In this document: one piece after another, positions 1 through 6,829 of the stretch
Layout: the number at the start of each line of letters is the position of its first letter
How positions within the stretch are numbered: position 1 is the first letter of the stretch
Assembly: GCA_027009865.1 (NCBI GenBank)
Contig: JALVCR010000159.1
Location: forward strand, 1 to 10,565
DNA length: 10,565 bases
DNA from: Campylobacterales bacterium
GTDB lineage: Bacteria; Campylobacterota; Campylobacteria; Campylobacterales; JAADDG01
Reading direction: 5' to 3'
Program-made: the position numbers and the translations under genes
Notes under the pieces: model-generated
The model's database searches: none
What the model was told of the DNA's origin: nothing
What the model saw: only the letters and a program-made list of their open reading frames with translations

Positions 1-1550
1 ATAGTTCCAGTAACCGCCGCAAATGCTACAAGCCCGCTGCCTGCTGGAAAGCTTATTCCTATTGGAAATCTTGTATGGCTGTCTCCTCCCGTTCCTACAG
101 TATCTGGAAGAACCATTCTATTAAGCCAGCTATGGATTACTCCATCTCCCGGTCTTAAAGATATTCCGCCTCTGCTTGTTATAAATTGCGGAAGAGTGTG
201 GTGAAGCTCTATATCTGCAGGTTTTGGATAGGCTGCTGTGTGGCAGAAAGTTTGAAGAACCAAATCTGCTCCAAAAGATAAAGCGGCAAGCTCTTTTATC
301 TCATCTCTTGTCATAGCTCCGGTTGTATCTTGGCTTCCGACAGTTAAAGTTTCAGGCTCTACATACATTCCCGGTCTAACGCCTTCCATTCCGCAAGCTC
401 TTCCTACCATCTTTTGAGCAAGGGTATATCCTACGCCCTCTTTTCCTTTTGGCTGCTTGGGTCTTGTAAAAATTTTCTCTTCTTCCATATTCAAAGCGGC
501 TCTTGCTTTTCTTGTAAGTCCTCTTCCTATAATAAGAGGAATTCTTCCGCCGGCTCTGTATTCGTCTGGAAGGGTGTTTGGTTTTAATTCGAAAGTTGAG
601 ACAACTTCGCCGTTTTTAACTATTTTTCCCTCATAAGGATAGATATCGATAACATCTCCGGTCTCAAGTTTTGTTACATCAACTCCCTCTATCGGAAGAG
701 CGCCGCTGTCTTCTGCAGTATTAAAGAAGATTGGAGCTATGATATTTCCTAAAATAATTCCGCCTGTTTTTTTATTTGGAACATGAGGAATCTCCTCTCC
801 TATCCACCATTGAACCGAGTTGATACCAGATTTTCTGCTGCTTCCGGTTCCTACTACATCTCCTACGAAAGCTACCGGATGGCCTTTCTCTTTTAGTTTC
901 ATAATAGTCTCTTGGGCATCTGGCATTTTTGCTTTTAGCATAGAAAGAGCATGCAAAGGAATGTCGCTTCTTGTAAAGGCTTCGCTTGCAGGGCTTAAAT
1001 CATCAGTATTTGTTTCTCCTGGAACTTTAAAAACACTTACAGTAATTTTCTCAGGCAGAGGCTCTCTTTGCAAAAACCACTCTGCATTTGCCCAAGATTC
1101 AAGCACCTCTTTTGCAAATTTGTTTGTTTTTGAAAGCTCTACTACATCGTTGAAAGCGTCATATACCAAGAGAGTCTTTTTTAGCATATTTGCCGCTGTT
1201 TGGGCGACCTCTTCATCTTCGTGGCTTAAAGCTTCTATTAGAGGATGAACATTATATCCGCCAAGCATTGTTCCAAGAATCTCTACAGCATGTTTTGGGC
1301 TGATTGCTGCGCTTTTTGTATGGCCTTGCACTATATCTCTTAAAAATGCCGCTTTTACGTATGCAGCGTCATCTACGCCCGGAGGAACTCTGTTTAGCAG
1401 TAAATCCATTAAAAACTCTTCTTCCACTATAGGAATTTGTTTTAACAGCTCTATTACCTCTTTTGTCTGCTCCGCATTTAGAGGAAGAGGGGGAATTCCA
1501 AGTTTGGCTCTCTCTATCTCTTGATTTCTATAATCTTCTATAAATCCCAT
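1..1550 (-). CDS. acnB: Aconitate hydratase B / 2-methylisocitrate dehydratase, N-terminal 516 codons (runs off left edge)
   Basis: AcnB interconverts citrate and isocitrate through cis-aconitate in the TCA cycle (or reductive TCA cycle), using a 4Fe-4S cluster in the cytoplasm; many AcnB enzymes also hydrate 2-methyl-cis-aconitate. Reading the minus strand gives an unbroken frame. Residues 1-150 are the helical HEAT-like domain unique to the B family. Residues about 165-370 are the swivel domain, with TNTDDLSPASEA near 181 and GDVVGTGSSRKS at 230-241. The catalytic part then begins: VGSQDTTGAMTRDE at 404-417, FCHTAAYPKP at 435-444, and GVIHSWLNR then GTGGDSHTRFPIGISFPAGS at 470-505. The family is usually about 850-865 residues, so about 60% is visible and the cluster-binding cysteines lie outside the window. 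The start is set by AAGGAG five bases before ATG. It lies downstream of ftsK on the same strand, with a 125-base gap. Identification is secure. Confidence 0.97.
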   Translation of the reverse strand, partial: MGFIEDYRNQEIERAKLGIPPLPLNAEQTKEVIELLKQIPIVEEEFLMDLLLNRVPPGVDDAAYVKAAFLRDIVQGHTKSAAISPKHAVEILGTMLGGYNVHPLIEALSHEDEEVAQTAANMLKKTLLVYDAFNDVVELSKTNKFAKEVLESWANAEWFLQREPLPEKITVSVFKVPGETNTDDLSPASEAFTRSDIPLHALSMLKAKMPDAQETIMKLKEKGHPVAFVGDVVGTGSSRKSGINSVQWWIGEEIPHVPNKKTGGIILGNIIAPIFFNTAEDSGALPIEGVDVTKLETGDVIDIYPYEGKIVKNGEVVSTFELKPNTLPDEYRAGGRIPLIIGRGLTRKARAALNMEEEKIFTRPKQPKGKEGVGYTLAQKMVGRACGMEGVRPGMYVEPETLTVGSQDTTGAMTRDEIKELAALSFGADLVLQTFCHTAAYPKPADIELHHTLPQFITSRGGISLRPGDGVIHSWLNRMVLPDTVGTGGDSHTRFPIGISFPAGSGLVAFAAVTGT

Positions 1551-1555
1551 TATGA

Positions 1556-1561
1556 CTCCTT
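1556..1561 (-). promoter_or_regulatory. Ribosome binding site of acnB
   Basis: On the minus strand this reads AAGGAG, five bases before the ATG at 1550. It is a full Shine-Dalgarno match and supports the chosen acnB start. Confidence 0.8.
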
Positions 1562-1577
1562 GAAAAGATTTCATAAT

Positions 1578-1583
1578 ATTTTA
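1578..1583 (-). promoter_or_regulatory. Candidate -10 element of an acnB promoter
   Basis: The minus strand reads TTTTTG then TAAAAT here, a T-rich stretch followed by a TG-extended -10-like hexamer, about 28 bases before the acnB start codon. There is no recognisable -35 hexamer; weak -35 boxes are usual for the main sigma factor in Campylobacterota. An overlapping TATTAT at 1573-1578 is an equally possible -10. The region is so AT-rich that chance matches are common. Confidence 0.3.
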
Positions 1584-1648
1584 CAAAAACTCTTTTCCAT
1601 ATAATTTTAAAAATTGTTTTATGTTACGATAAGAAACATATTTGAAAG

Positions 1649-1669
1649 CCTTGGGTTACCAAAGGTTAC
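1649..1669. promoter_or_regulatory. Interlocked inverted and direct repeat between ftsK and acnB (possible operator)
   Basis: The plus strand carries GGTTAC at 1654-1659 and again at 1664-1669, exactly 10 bases (one helical turn) apart. An imperfect 17-bp palindrome, CCTTGGGTTACCAAAGG, spans 1649-1665 with one mismatched pair. A further GTTAC lies at 1623-1627. This is the most GC-rich part of an otherwise AT-rich gap, 100-120 bases upstream of the acnB start codon and 7 bases past the ftsK stop. It could be a regulator binding site for acnB or a weak hairpin ending ftsK transcription; no T-run follows on the minus strand, which argues against a good terminator. Confidence 0.35.
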
Positions 1670-1675
1670 ATTAAA

Positions 1676-3898
1676 TCAAGAGGAGAGAATCTCTCTGTTT
1701 CCTTTGGCGTTTGGAGGGGATAAAACTCCCATCATTTCGAGCTGCTCTACAATTCTTGCGGCTCTGTTGTAACCTATTTGGAGTCTTCTTTGAATATAGC
1801 TGATTGAGGTTTTTTTCTCCGTTAAAACGATATTTTTCGCCTCTTCGTAAAGTTCGTCAAACTCTTCCGCGGCTAAATGGCCGCTCTCTTTTGAAGAGCT
1901 TTTTCCCTCTTCTATTAAAAATCTCTCATCATATTGAGGCTCTCTTTGTTTTTTTAGAAATTCGACTATTTTTTCTATCTCCTCTTCCGTAACAAAGGGA
2001 GCATGGAGTCTTATAAGCCCGTTTATTCCAGGAGGAGTAAATAGCATATCTCCCCTTCCAAGAAGAGATTCGGCTCCAAGGGAGTCTAAAATAACCTTGC
2101 TGTCTATTTTCTGCCCCACTTTAAAACTGATTCTTGATGGAAGATTTGCTTTTATAAGCCCTGTTACCACATCGACTGACGGTCTTTGAGTGGCTACTAT
2201 CAGATGTATTCCGCTTGCTCTTGCCATTTGAGCAAGTCTTGCTATATAAAATTCAGCTTCTTTACCGCTTGTCATCATTAAATCTGCAAGCTCGTCTATA
2301 ATCACCACAATATAGGGGAAAATCTCCATCTTCTCTTTTTTGGCTTTTTTGTTGTAGCTTTCTATATTTTTGGTTTTTGTTTTGCTCATTATTTTATATC
2401 TTCTCTCCATCTCCACAACCATATTTGAAAGCGCTGTGATTGCCTGTTTTGGCTGGGTAATAACCGGAGTTAAGAGATGTGGAATATCGTTATAGACGGA
2501 AAATTCAAGCATTTTGGGATCTATCATCAAAAATTTTACTCTATCTGGAGAGTTTTTATAAAGAAGAGAAATAAGCATTGAATTTATTCCAACACTCTTT
2601 CCGCTTCCCGTTGTTCCGGCTATTAGAAGATGAGGGAGTTTCTTAAGATCGGTAACAAAGGGGTTTCCTACAATATCTTTCCCCAACACTATCGTTAAAG
2701 GTGAGGATGATTTTTGAAATATTTCGCTTTGAATTATCTCTTTTAGATAAATTGTCTCTATCTCATCATTTGGTATCTCTATTCCCACAACATCTTTTCC
2801 GGGAACAGGCGCTTGGATACGGATTGTTTTGGCTTTCAAGGCCATCGCAAGATCGTCTTGCAGCGTTAATATTTTGGATACTTTAATATGAGCGGCTGGA
2901 CGAAACTCAAAAGTTGTAACCACAGGACCCGAATAGGTTCTGATTACATCCCCTTCTATTTTAAATTTTTGTAGTTTTTCTAAAAGATTTTTGATTTTTT
3001 TATCTATCTCGGCTTCGTTTATATGATGTTTTTTATTTTTTGGATCTTGTAGGAGATTTAGAGGGGGAAGGATAAAATCTTTTGGCTTTTCACTCTCTCC
3101 TTTCTCTATTTCATCCAAAAGCTTTTTGTTTTGAGCTATTTCATTTAATATTTTTACTTCTTTGCTTTGTTTGCTCTCTTTTTTTGTAAATTTTTTATCT
3201 TTAAAGTTTTTTTCCTCTTCTATAACTATTTTACTATCTTGTATCGGATGGGGGATTGAGAGCTCCTCTTTTTCCTCCTCCCTTAAAACGGAAACCGGAA
3301 TCTCTATCTTTTCTTCTTTTGGTTTTTCAATTTTTGGTTTTTCTTCCTCAATAATGATATCTTCTAAAGGCTCATCTATTTTTGGAGGCAAAAATTCTAT
3401 ACTTTTAATTTTTTCAAAGATGTTTTTTATTTTTATCTTTAGTTTTTCTATTAAAATATATAAATTTAGATTAAATAAAATAATAGAGGATAAAAGAGTG
3501 GTTACTATTATAAACAACCAAACTCCGGCATATCCTATATAATTTTGAAGAGATTTTACAATAATATCCCCGATATATCCTTTTAGAGGAGAATTTGATA
3601 TCGCAGCTTGTATCATTAAAACTGTAAAGAAAAAAAGAAGCAAAGAGATGGAGATTTCAACTCTTCTTTGTGTTATTTTAGGACTTTTATATAAAAAGTA
3701 AGCCGGAATTACAAGCAAAAACGGGTATAAAAAGGAGATAAATCCAAAAACTTCTCTATTAAAAATTCCTATCGCTTTCCCCACACTTCCCACAAAGGAA
3801 AATTCCGGCCAGATAGTGGATATTCCCAAAAATAAGAATAGGGAGATTACAGTTATAAAAATTATCTCTCTTAAAATGGTGTTTCCTTTTTTAAACAT
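1676..3898 (-). CDS. ftsK: DNA translocase FtsK
   Basis: FtsK is a septum-anchored, ATP-driven DNA pump that clears and orients the chromosome terminus during division and works with the Xer recombinase (a single XerH-type enzyme in many Campylobacterota). Four hydrophobic segments lie near residues 11-30, 48-70, 80-100 and 120-150. A highly charged Glu/Lys-rich linker runs from about 155 to 290. The motor follows: an alpha part at 295-400, Walker A GTTGSGKS at 428-435, Walker B VVIIDELAD at 531-539 and ATQRPSVDVVTG at 569-580. The winged-helix gamma domain at 678-738 ends with NRAARIVEQLEMMGVLSP. At 740 residues it is complete but much shorter than E. coli FtsK (about 1330), because of a short linker. 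The codon before the ATG is an in-frame TAA, so the start cannot be further upstream. No Shine-Dalgarno precedes the ATG. It lies between flgL and acnB on the same strand. Confidence 0.97.
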   Translation of the reverse strand: MFKKGNTILREIIFITVISLFLFLGISTIWPEFSFVGSVGKAIGIFNREVFGFISFLYPFLLVIPAYFLYKSPKITQRRVEISISLLLFFFTVLMIQAAISNSPLKGYIGDIIVKSLQNYIGYAGVWLFIIVTTLLSSIILFNLNLYILIEKLKIKIKNIFEKIKSIEFLPPKIDEPLEDIIIEEEKPKIEKPKEEKIEIPVSVLREEEKEELSIPHPIQDSKIVIEEEKNFKDKKFTKKESKQSKEVKILNEIAQNKKLLDEIEKGESEKPKDFILPPLNLLQDPKNKKHHINEAEIDKKIKNLLEKLQKFKIEGDVIRTYSGPVVTTFEFRPAAHIKVSKILTLQDDLAMALKAKTIRIQAPVPGKDVVGIEIPNDEIETIYLKEIIQSEIFQKSSSPLTIVLGKDIVGNPFVTDLKKLPHLLIAGTTGSGKSVGINSMLISLLYKNSPDRVKFLMIDPKMLEFSVYNDIPHLLTPVITQPKQAITALSNMVVEMERRYKIMSKTKTKNIESYNKKAKKEKMEIFPYIVVIIDELADLMMTSGKEAEFYIARLAQMARASGIHLIVATQRPSVDVVTGLIKANLPSRISFKVGQKIDSKVILDSLGAESLLGRGDMLFTPPGINGLIRLHAPFVTEEEIEKIVEFLKKQREPQYDERFLIEEGKSSSKESGHLAAEEFDELYEEAKNIVLTEKKTSISYIQRRLQIGYNRAARIVEQLEMMGVLSPPNAKGNREILSS

Positions 3899-3924
3899 TT
3901 AATATTTTAAGCGTAATAAACGTT

Positions 3925-3943
3925 AAAATAGAGTCTCTATTTT
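3925..3943. promoter_or_regulatory. 19-bp palindrome upstream of ftsK (operator or weak terminator)
   Basis: AAAATAGAG and CTCTATTTT form perfect 9-base arms around a single central base. The palindrome lies between the flgL stop codon and the ftsK start, just downstream of a perfect TATAAT, so it would cover the predicted ftsK transcription start. It could be an operator. Alternatively, read on the minus strand as an 8-bp stem with loop GAC ending in TTTT, it could be a weak terminator for flgL. The sequence alone does not decide. Confidence 0.45.
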
Positions 3944-3950
3944 TATTGAT

Positions 3951-3956
3951 ATTATA
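3951..3956 (-). promoter_or_regulatory. -10 element of the ftsK promoter
   Basis: The minus strand reads TTTTTGT then TATAAT, a perfect -10 hexamer after a T-rich stretch, 16 bases past the flgL stop. The predicted start near 3944 leaves a leader of about 45 bases. No good -35 hexamer is present, as is common in this phylum. Confidence 0.5.
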
Positions 3957-3971
3957 ACAAAAATTTAGAGT

Positions 3972-5975
3972 TTAAATATAGTTTACCAAAGATAGAGAAT
4001 TTATCTTTGAAATGGAAGATAGCATGGCTTGAAAATTGATATTTAGCTGATTGAATTTCATCAAAGCTTCCGCCACATCGACATCTTCCACTTGAGATTT
4101 TAATTTTTTAACATTTAGATCCAAAAACATATTTCTATCTTCAACTTTTTGAAAGAAATTTGAATATGAGCCTATTTTGGTATGTTTTCTGATAACGTGA
4201 GTTGTTATATGATCTATTCTCTCTATAGCCGCATCTATTCCAGGAAGCCTTGGATCTTCTTTCTTTCCGTCTGGAGAGAGTCTATAGTTTCTTACACTTT
4301 CTATTATTTCGTCAAGATCTTTAAAAAGATCGATAGATGGGGTGTCTACGGTTAGGGCATTGTTTGCCTGAAATGTAATAACCGGGGAGTTTGGTTTTGT
4401 GAAATCATCGCTATCTTTATCATAAATTGCAAATTCCATATTTGAATTTTGGGAGGTTTTATCTTTTATATAAATTCTTCCCCGATAATCTATATTGGCT
4501 TCGGAGAGTTTTTTTGCGTTTACTATGGCAGTATCGTAATCTATTTTTGTATTTGAAGCGGGAAGAGTGTTTGCAGTCATCATAGATATAATATCTGTTA
4601 ACTGTCTATAGGTAAATTCGTCAGCTTTTGTCTGGCTTCCGTCACTATTATATATTGTGTAGGTATTTCCATCTACTGTAAAAGTAGAGGTATCACTTAA
4701 ATTTATAGAAGCAGTGTGGGGATTTGAATTTACATCTTTTAGCTCTATTTCAAAGGTTATTCCATTTAAAGATGAGACTCCGGCAGTATCTGAAAGCTTT
4801 GTTTTTGGCGTTGCAAAATTTCCATTTCTATCTATTTGAGAGATATTTGATATTAGAGTATCTTTTAATTTTGTAAAATTTTCTCTATCGTAAGCTACTC
4901 TTTGATCGATTCCGCTTACTGGAGTAAAATCGCTTTTTACAAATTCTTTTATTCTTACGTTTGGATTTGTAGTTAAATCGTCTATATCGGTTACGTCGGC
5001 TCCTCCCAAATTTTTATCATCTATCGCCCCCACCATAAAAAAATCAAGTTTCTCGTTTCCGCTTTTTAAATCTTTTATCTCTATGTTTCCTCTTTTATTT
5101 AAAGAGACTTCAACCAATTTATTCTCTTGGCTGTTTCCATATAAAGTTCCTATTTTATCAAGCAGATCCTGAACGCTTTTATCATTTGAGAGTTCAACTT
5201 TTGCTTTGAAACTATCACCGTTTGATTTTTTTCCGTAAATATAAAAAAAGGAGTTGGAATTGTCGGTTTTATCGCTGTTGTTATCTCCCATTAAGTCTCT
5301 GATTGAATCTGTGGGAGTTATGAAAACCTCCTCTTTTTTCAGCTTTTCTCCATTTTCCATGATGTTTGGATTAAGTTTTGACTGATTGTATAAAATAACG
5401 TTTGTGGTTATTTTTTTCTTAAAATCGTTATCCTTTCCCAAAAATAGCTCCGCTCCCGTTACGTTATAATTTTCTTCTATTTTCGGGGATACTACGGCTG
5501 TTAGGTTTTTATCGTTTCCGTGATAGTTTCCTTCTCTATCTATTGGTCTTGTTTTAAGAGCGTTGCCTGAGAATAGATACTGTCCGTTTATGGAGGTGTT
5601 TGCCAAATCCATCATATGCTCTTTTATTCTCTCAAGATCGTTTGCTATTGCGTTTATGCTGGTTAAATCTTGGGAAGCGTTGTTTGCTTGCAGGAGTTTT
5701 GTTTTAAATTCATTTAAAGAGTCTGTAAACTGATTTAATATCTGATCGCTATTATTTGCAAAAGATTTTGCTTGGAACGATATATTTTTTATCTGCTCAA
5801 AACTTGATTCTTCAAAAGAGAGCCTTAAACTATCGCTATAGCTTAGGGTATCGTCATAGCTGTTGTTTATCTTTTTGCCCGAAGAGAGTTCGTTTGAGAT
5901 TTTTGAGAGTTCAAGAGAGCTTTTTTTATAGCTGTCTAAAAATTGGTTATAAATTAAAAGATTTGTAACTCTCAT
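3972..5975 (-). CDS. flgL: Flagellar hook-associated protein 3 (FlgL, hook-filament junction)
   Basis: FlgL is a flagellin-related protein exported by the flagellar type III system; with FlgK it joins hook to filament. The N-terminal helical D0/D1 region spans residues 1-140: it opens MRVTNLLIYNQFLDSYKKSS, has the ISNELSSGKKIN segment near 26-38, and ends with the family signature INGQYLFSGN at 129-138. The C-terminal helices (about 550-667) end AEALMKFNQLNINFQAMLSSISKINSLSLVNYI-like, the pairing partner of the N-terminal helix. At 667 residues it is about twice the enterobacterial length (317). The extra material is a central region (about 140-550) rich in Asp, Asn and Thr and predicted to be beta-rich and surface exposed; long FlgL proteins are typical of Campylobacter and Helicobacter. 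The start is supported by TAAGG eight bases upstream and by a sigma-28-type promoter. ftsK follows after 73 bases. Confidence 0.93.
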   Translation of the reverse strand: MRVTNLLIYNQFLDSYKKSSLELSKISNELSSGKKINNSYDDTLSYSDSLRLSFEESSFEQIKNISFQAKSFANNSDQILNQFTDSLNEFKTKLLQANNASQDLTSINAIANDLERIKEHMMDLANTSINGQYLFSGNALKTRPIDREGNYHGNDKNLTAVVSPKIEENYNVTGAELFLGKDNDFKKKITTNVILYNQSKLNPNIMENGEKLKKEEVFITPTDSIRDLMGDNNSDKTDNSNSFFYIYGKKSNGDSFKAKVELSNDKSVQDLLDKIGTLYGNSQENKLVEVSLNKRGNIEIKDLKSGNEKLDFFMVGAIDDKNLGGADVTDIDDLTTNPNVRIKEFVKSDFTPVSGIDQRVAYDRENFTKLKDTLISNISQIDRNGNFATPKTKLSDTAGVSSLNGITFEIELKDVNSNPHTASINLSDTSTFTVDGNTYTIYNSDGSQTKADEFTYRQLTDIISMMTANTLPASNTKIDYDTAIVNAKKLSEANIDYRGRIYIKDKTSQNSNMEFAIYDKDSDDFTKPNSPVITFQANNALTVDTPSIDLFKDLDEIIESVRNYRLSPDGKKEDPRLPGIDAAIERIDHITTHVIRKHTKIGSYSNFFQKVEDRNMFLDLNVKKLKSQVEDVDVAEALMKFNQLNINFQAMLSSISKINSLSLVNYI

Positions 5976-5983
5976 AATTTCTG

Positions 5984-5988
5984 CCTTA
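5984..5988 (-). promoter_or_regulatory. Ribosome binding site of flgL
   Basis: The minus strand reads TAAGG followed by eight bases and then ATG at 5975. It is a moderate Shine-Dalgarno match with acceptable spacing and supports the start. Confidence 0.6.
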
Positions 5989-6021
5989 CAGATTTTTGTA
6001 AAATTTGGCCTATCGTATCTA

Positions 6022-6049
6022 TATATCGGAAAATCTGGGATTTTATTTA
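6022..6049 (-). promoter_or_regulatory. Sigma-28 (FliA) type promoter of flgL
   Basis: The minus strand reads TAAA (6046-6049), then 16 bases, then CCGATATA (6022-6029). This closely matches the FliA consensus TAAA-N15-GCCGATAA and the CGATAT -10 box of late flagellar genes in Campylobacter. The predicted start near 6014 gives a leader of about 40 bases. I looked for a sigma-54 pattern (GG-N10-GC) between 5976 and 6110 on this strand and found none. This implies that flgL is transcribed in the late flagellar class here. Confidence 0.65.
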
Positions 6050-6067
6050 CTTTTTTATGAGAAAATA

Positions 6068-6096
6068 TTGTTATTTTTTTTAAAACATTGTAAAAT
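6068..6096 (+). promoter_or_regulatory. Promoter of the HU gene
   Basis: TTGTTA at 6068-6073, a 17-base spacer, and TAAAAT at 6091-6096 preceded by TG (extended -10). The expected transcription start near 6103 gives a leader of about 55 bases. It lies back to back with the flgL promoter. Confidence 0.6.
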
Positions 6097-6157
6097 TATC
6101 GGGTATGGATTAAAAAAAAGCCATTAAGAAGTTTTAAATTACCAAAAAGGATCAGCT

Positions 6158-6433
6158 ATGAAGAAAGCGGAGTTTATCCAAGCCGTTTCCGAAAAGGCGG
6201 GACTTTCTAAAAAAGATACTCAAGCTGTAATCGATGCGGCGTTGGAGACTATTACCGAAGCTTTAAAAGAGGGAAAACAGGTAAGTTTTATAGGCTTTGG
6301 AACATTTTTAACCACAAAAAGAGCTCCAAGGAAAGCCAAAGTTCCAGGAACTGATAAAATAGTGGATATTCCGGCTTCCGTTGGAGTTAAATTTAAAGTT
6401 GGCAAAAAACTAAAAGAAGCCGTAAGTTCTTGA
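6158..6433 (+). CDS. hup: DNA-binding protein HU
   Basis: HU is a small dimeric nucleoid protein that bends and compacts DNA. The 91-residue product has the standard length. It has an N-terminal helical dimer region (1-40, beginning MKKAEFIQAVSEKAGLSKKD), the hallmark GFGTF at 46-50, and the DNA-gripping beta arm at about 52-75 with the conserved arm proline P63 in KVPGTDKIVDIP. It closes with FKVGKKLKEAV. The arm has VPGTDK where most bacterial HU proteins have NPQTGE, a variant I associate with Campylobacterota. The start is set by AAGGA six bases before the ATG. It has its own promoter upstream and an intrinsic terminator directly after the stop, so it appears to be a single-gene transcript. 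It could only be confused with IHF, but the spacing and arm fit HU. Confidence 0.95.
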   Translation: MKKAEFIQAVSEKAGLSKKDTQAVIDAALETITEALKEGKQVSFIGFGTFLTTKRAPRKAKVPGTDKIVDIPASVGVKFKVGKKLKEAVSS

Positions 6434-6438
6434 TTTTT

Positions 6439-6480
6439 AGCTTAAAAACCTGTTTTTTTAACGGGTTTTTAAGCTTTTTG
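6439..6480 (+). terminator. Intrinsic terminator of the HU gene
   Basis: AGCTTAAAAACCTGTT and AACGGGTTTTTAAGCT form a 16-bp stem with one G-U pair and a five-T loop (6439-6475), followed by TTTT. It begins six bases after the HU stop codon. The stem is nearly symmetric but lacks a matching T-run on the other strand (TAAAAATC-side), so its main direction is plus. Confidence 0.85.
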
Positions 6481-6484
6481 ATAC

Positions 6485-6490
6485 TACAAT
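6485..6490 (+). promoter_or_regulatory. Candidate -10 element of the tRNA-Leu promoter
   Basis: TACAAT lies 32 bases before the mature tRNA 5' end, directly after the HU terminator, and would give a leader of about 25 bases. A -35 would have to lie inside the terminator stem and none is clear. Because a strong terminator separates HU from the tRNA, the tRNA needs its own promoter, and this is the best candidate in the gap. Confidence 0.4.
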
Positions 6491-6522
6491 TGCTCCCGAA
6501 AAGTTTGGCTTTCAAGAAAAAA

Positions 6523-6609
6523 GCCGGGGTGGTGAAACTGGTAGACACGCGAGACTCAAAATCTCGTGGGCTTTTGCCCGTGTCGGTTCGAGTCCGACCC
6601 TCGGTACCA
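6523..6609 (+). tRNA. tRNA-Leu (anticodon CAA)
   Basis: An 87-base gene with CCA encoded. The acceptor strands are GCCGGGG and CCTCGGT, followed by discriminator A and CCA. The D region contains AACTGGTAGA. The anticodon stem CGAGA/TCTCG encloses loop CTCAAAA, so the anticodon is CAA and reads UUG. The long class II variable arm is a GGGC/GCCC stem with loop TTTT, expected for leucine. The T arm is GTCGG-TTCGAGT-CCGAC. The first acceptor pair is G-U instead of the usual G-C, and pair 5-68 is also G-U. A T-run (CTTTTTA) directly after the CCA may help end transcription. Confidence 0.95.
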
Positions 6610-6692
6610 CTTTTTATTTAATCCCCTTTTGACCGCCATATTATCTTCTTTCCTTAAAACTTTATTCAATTTTAAATCTTTTTTGTTTTTTT

Positions 6693-6714
6693 ACAATTCT
6701 TTATTGTCTTTTTT
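6693..6714 (+). terminator. Weak hairpin with T-run, possible tRNA-Leu terminator
   Basis: ACAAT and ATTGT form a 5-bp stem around TCTTT, followed by CTTTTTT. The stem is short and AT-only, so it would be a poor terminator on its own. Nothing better follows the tRNA. Confidence 0.2.
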
Positions 6715-6821
6715 AAAAAAATAAAAATGAATTTAATTAATGAAACTAATAAAATTTTATATTTTTATAATAATTATGATGGTAAAATATTCTGAAGTTA
6801 GGAATAAATAATTATATTTAT

Positions 6822-6827
6822 TACAAT
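6822..6827 (+). promoter_or_regulatory. Candidate -10 element upstream of the LVIVD gene
   Basis: TACAAT is preceded by TTTAT, with a weak -35-like TTAGGA at 6798-6803. Transcription would then begin inside the inverted repeat at 6830-6858. TATAGT at 6871-6876 is an alternative, in which case the inverted repeat would cover the -35 region. The background is very AT-rich, so neither is secure. Confidence 0.25.
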
Positions 6828-6829
6828 GA

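Noticed and set aside
820..1248. 142-codon open frame on the plus strand
   Set aside because: It lies wholly antisense to acnB, whose protein sequence is unmistakable there.
1683..1695. GAGAGA-A-TCTCTC palindrome near the ftsK stop
   Set aside because: It lies inside the last ftsK codons, the arms are only six bases of simple GA/CT repeat, and no T-run follows on the minus strand.
3162..3542. 126-codon plus-strand frame opposite the ftsK linker
   Set aside because: It is the mirror of the Glu/Lys-rich linker codons, which read as Ser/Phe/Leu on the other strand; it is a shadow of ftsK.
6585..6609. tRNA-Leu 3' end as an attachment site
   Set aside because: I found no second copy of the tRNA 3' sequence and no integrase in the window.
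6430..6621. 63-codon plus-strand frame after HU
   Set aside because: It reads through the HU terminator hairpin and the whole tRNA-Leu, so it is not a gene.
6727..6795. 22-codon plus-strand ORF (MNLINETNKILYFYNNYDG...)
   Set aside because: It has no ribosome binding site, its composition is what random AT-rich DNA gives, and it has no recognisable features.
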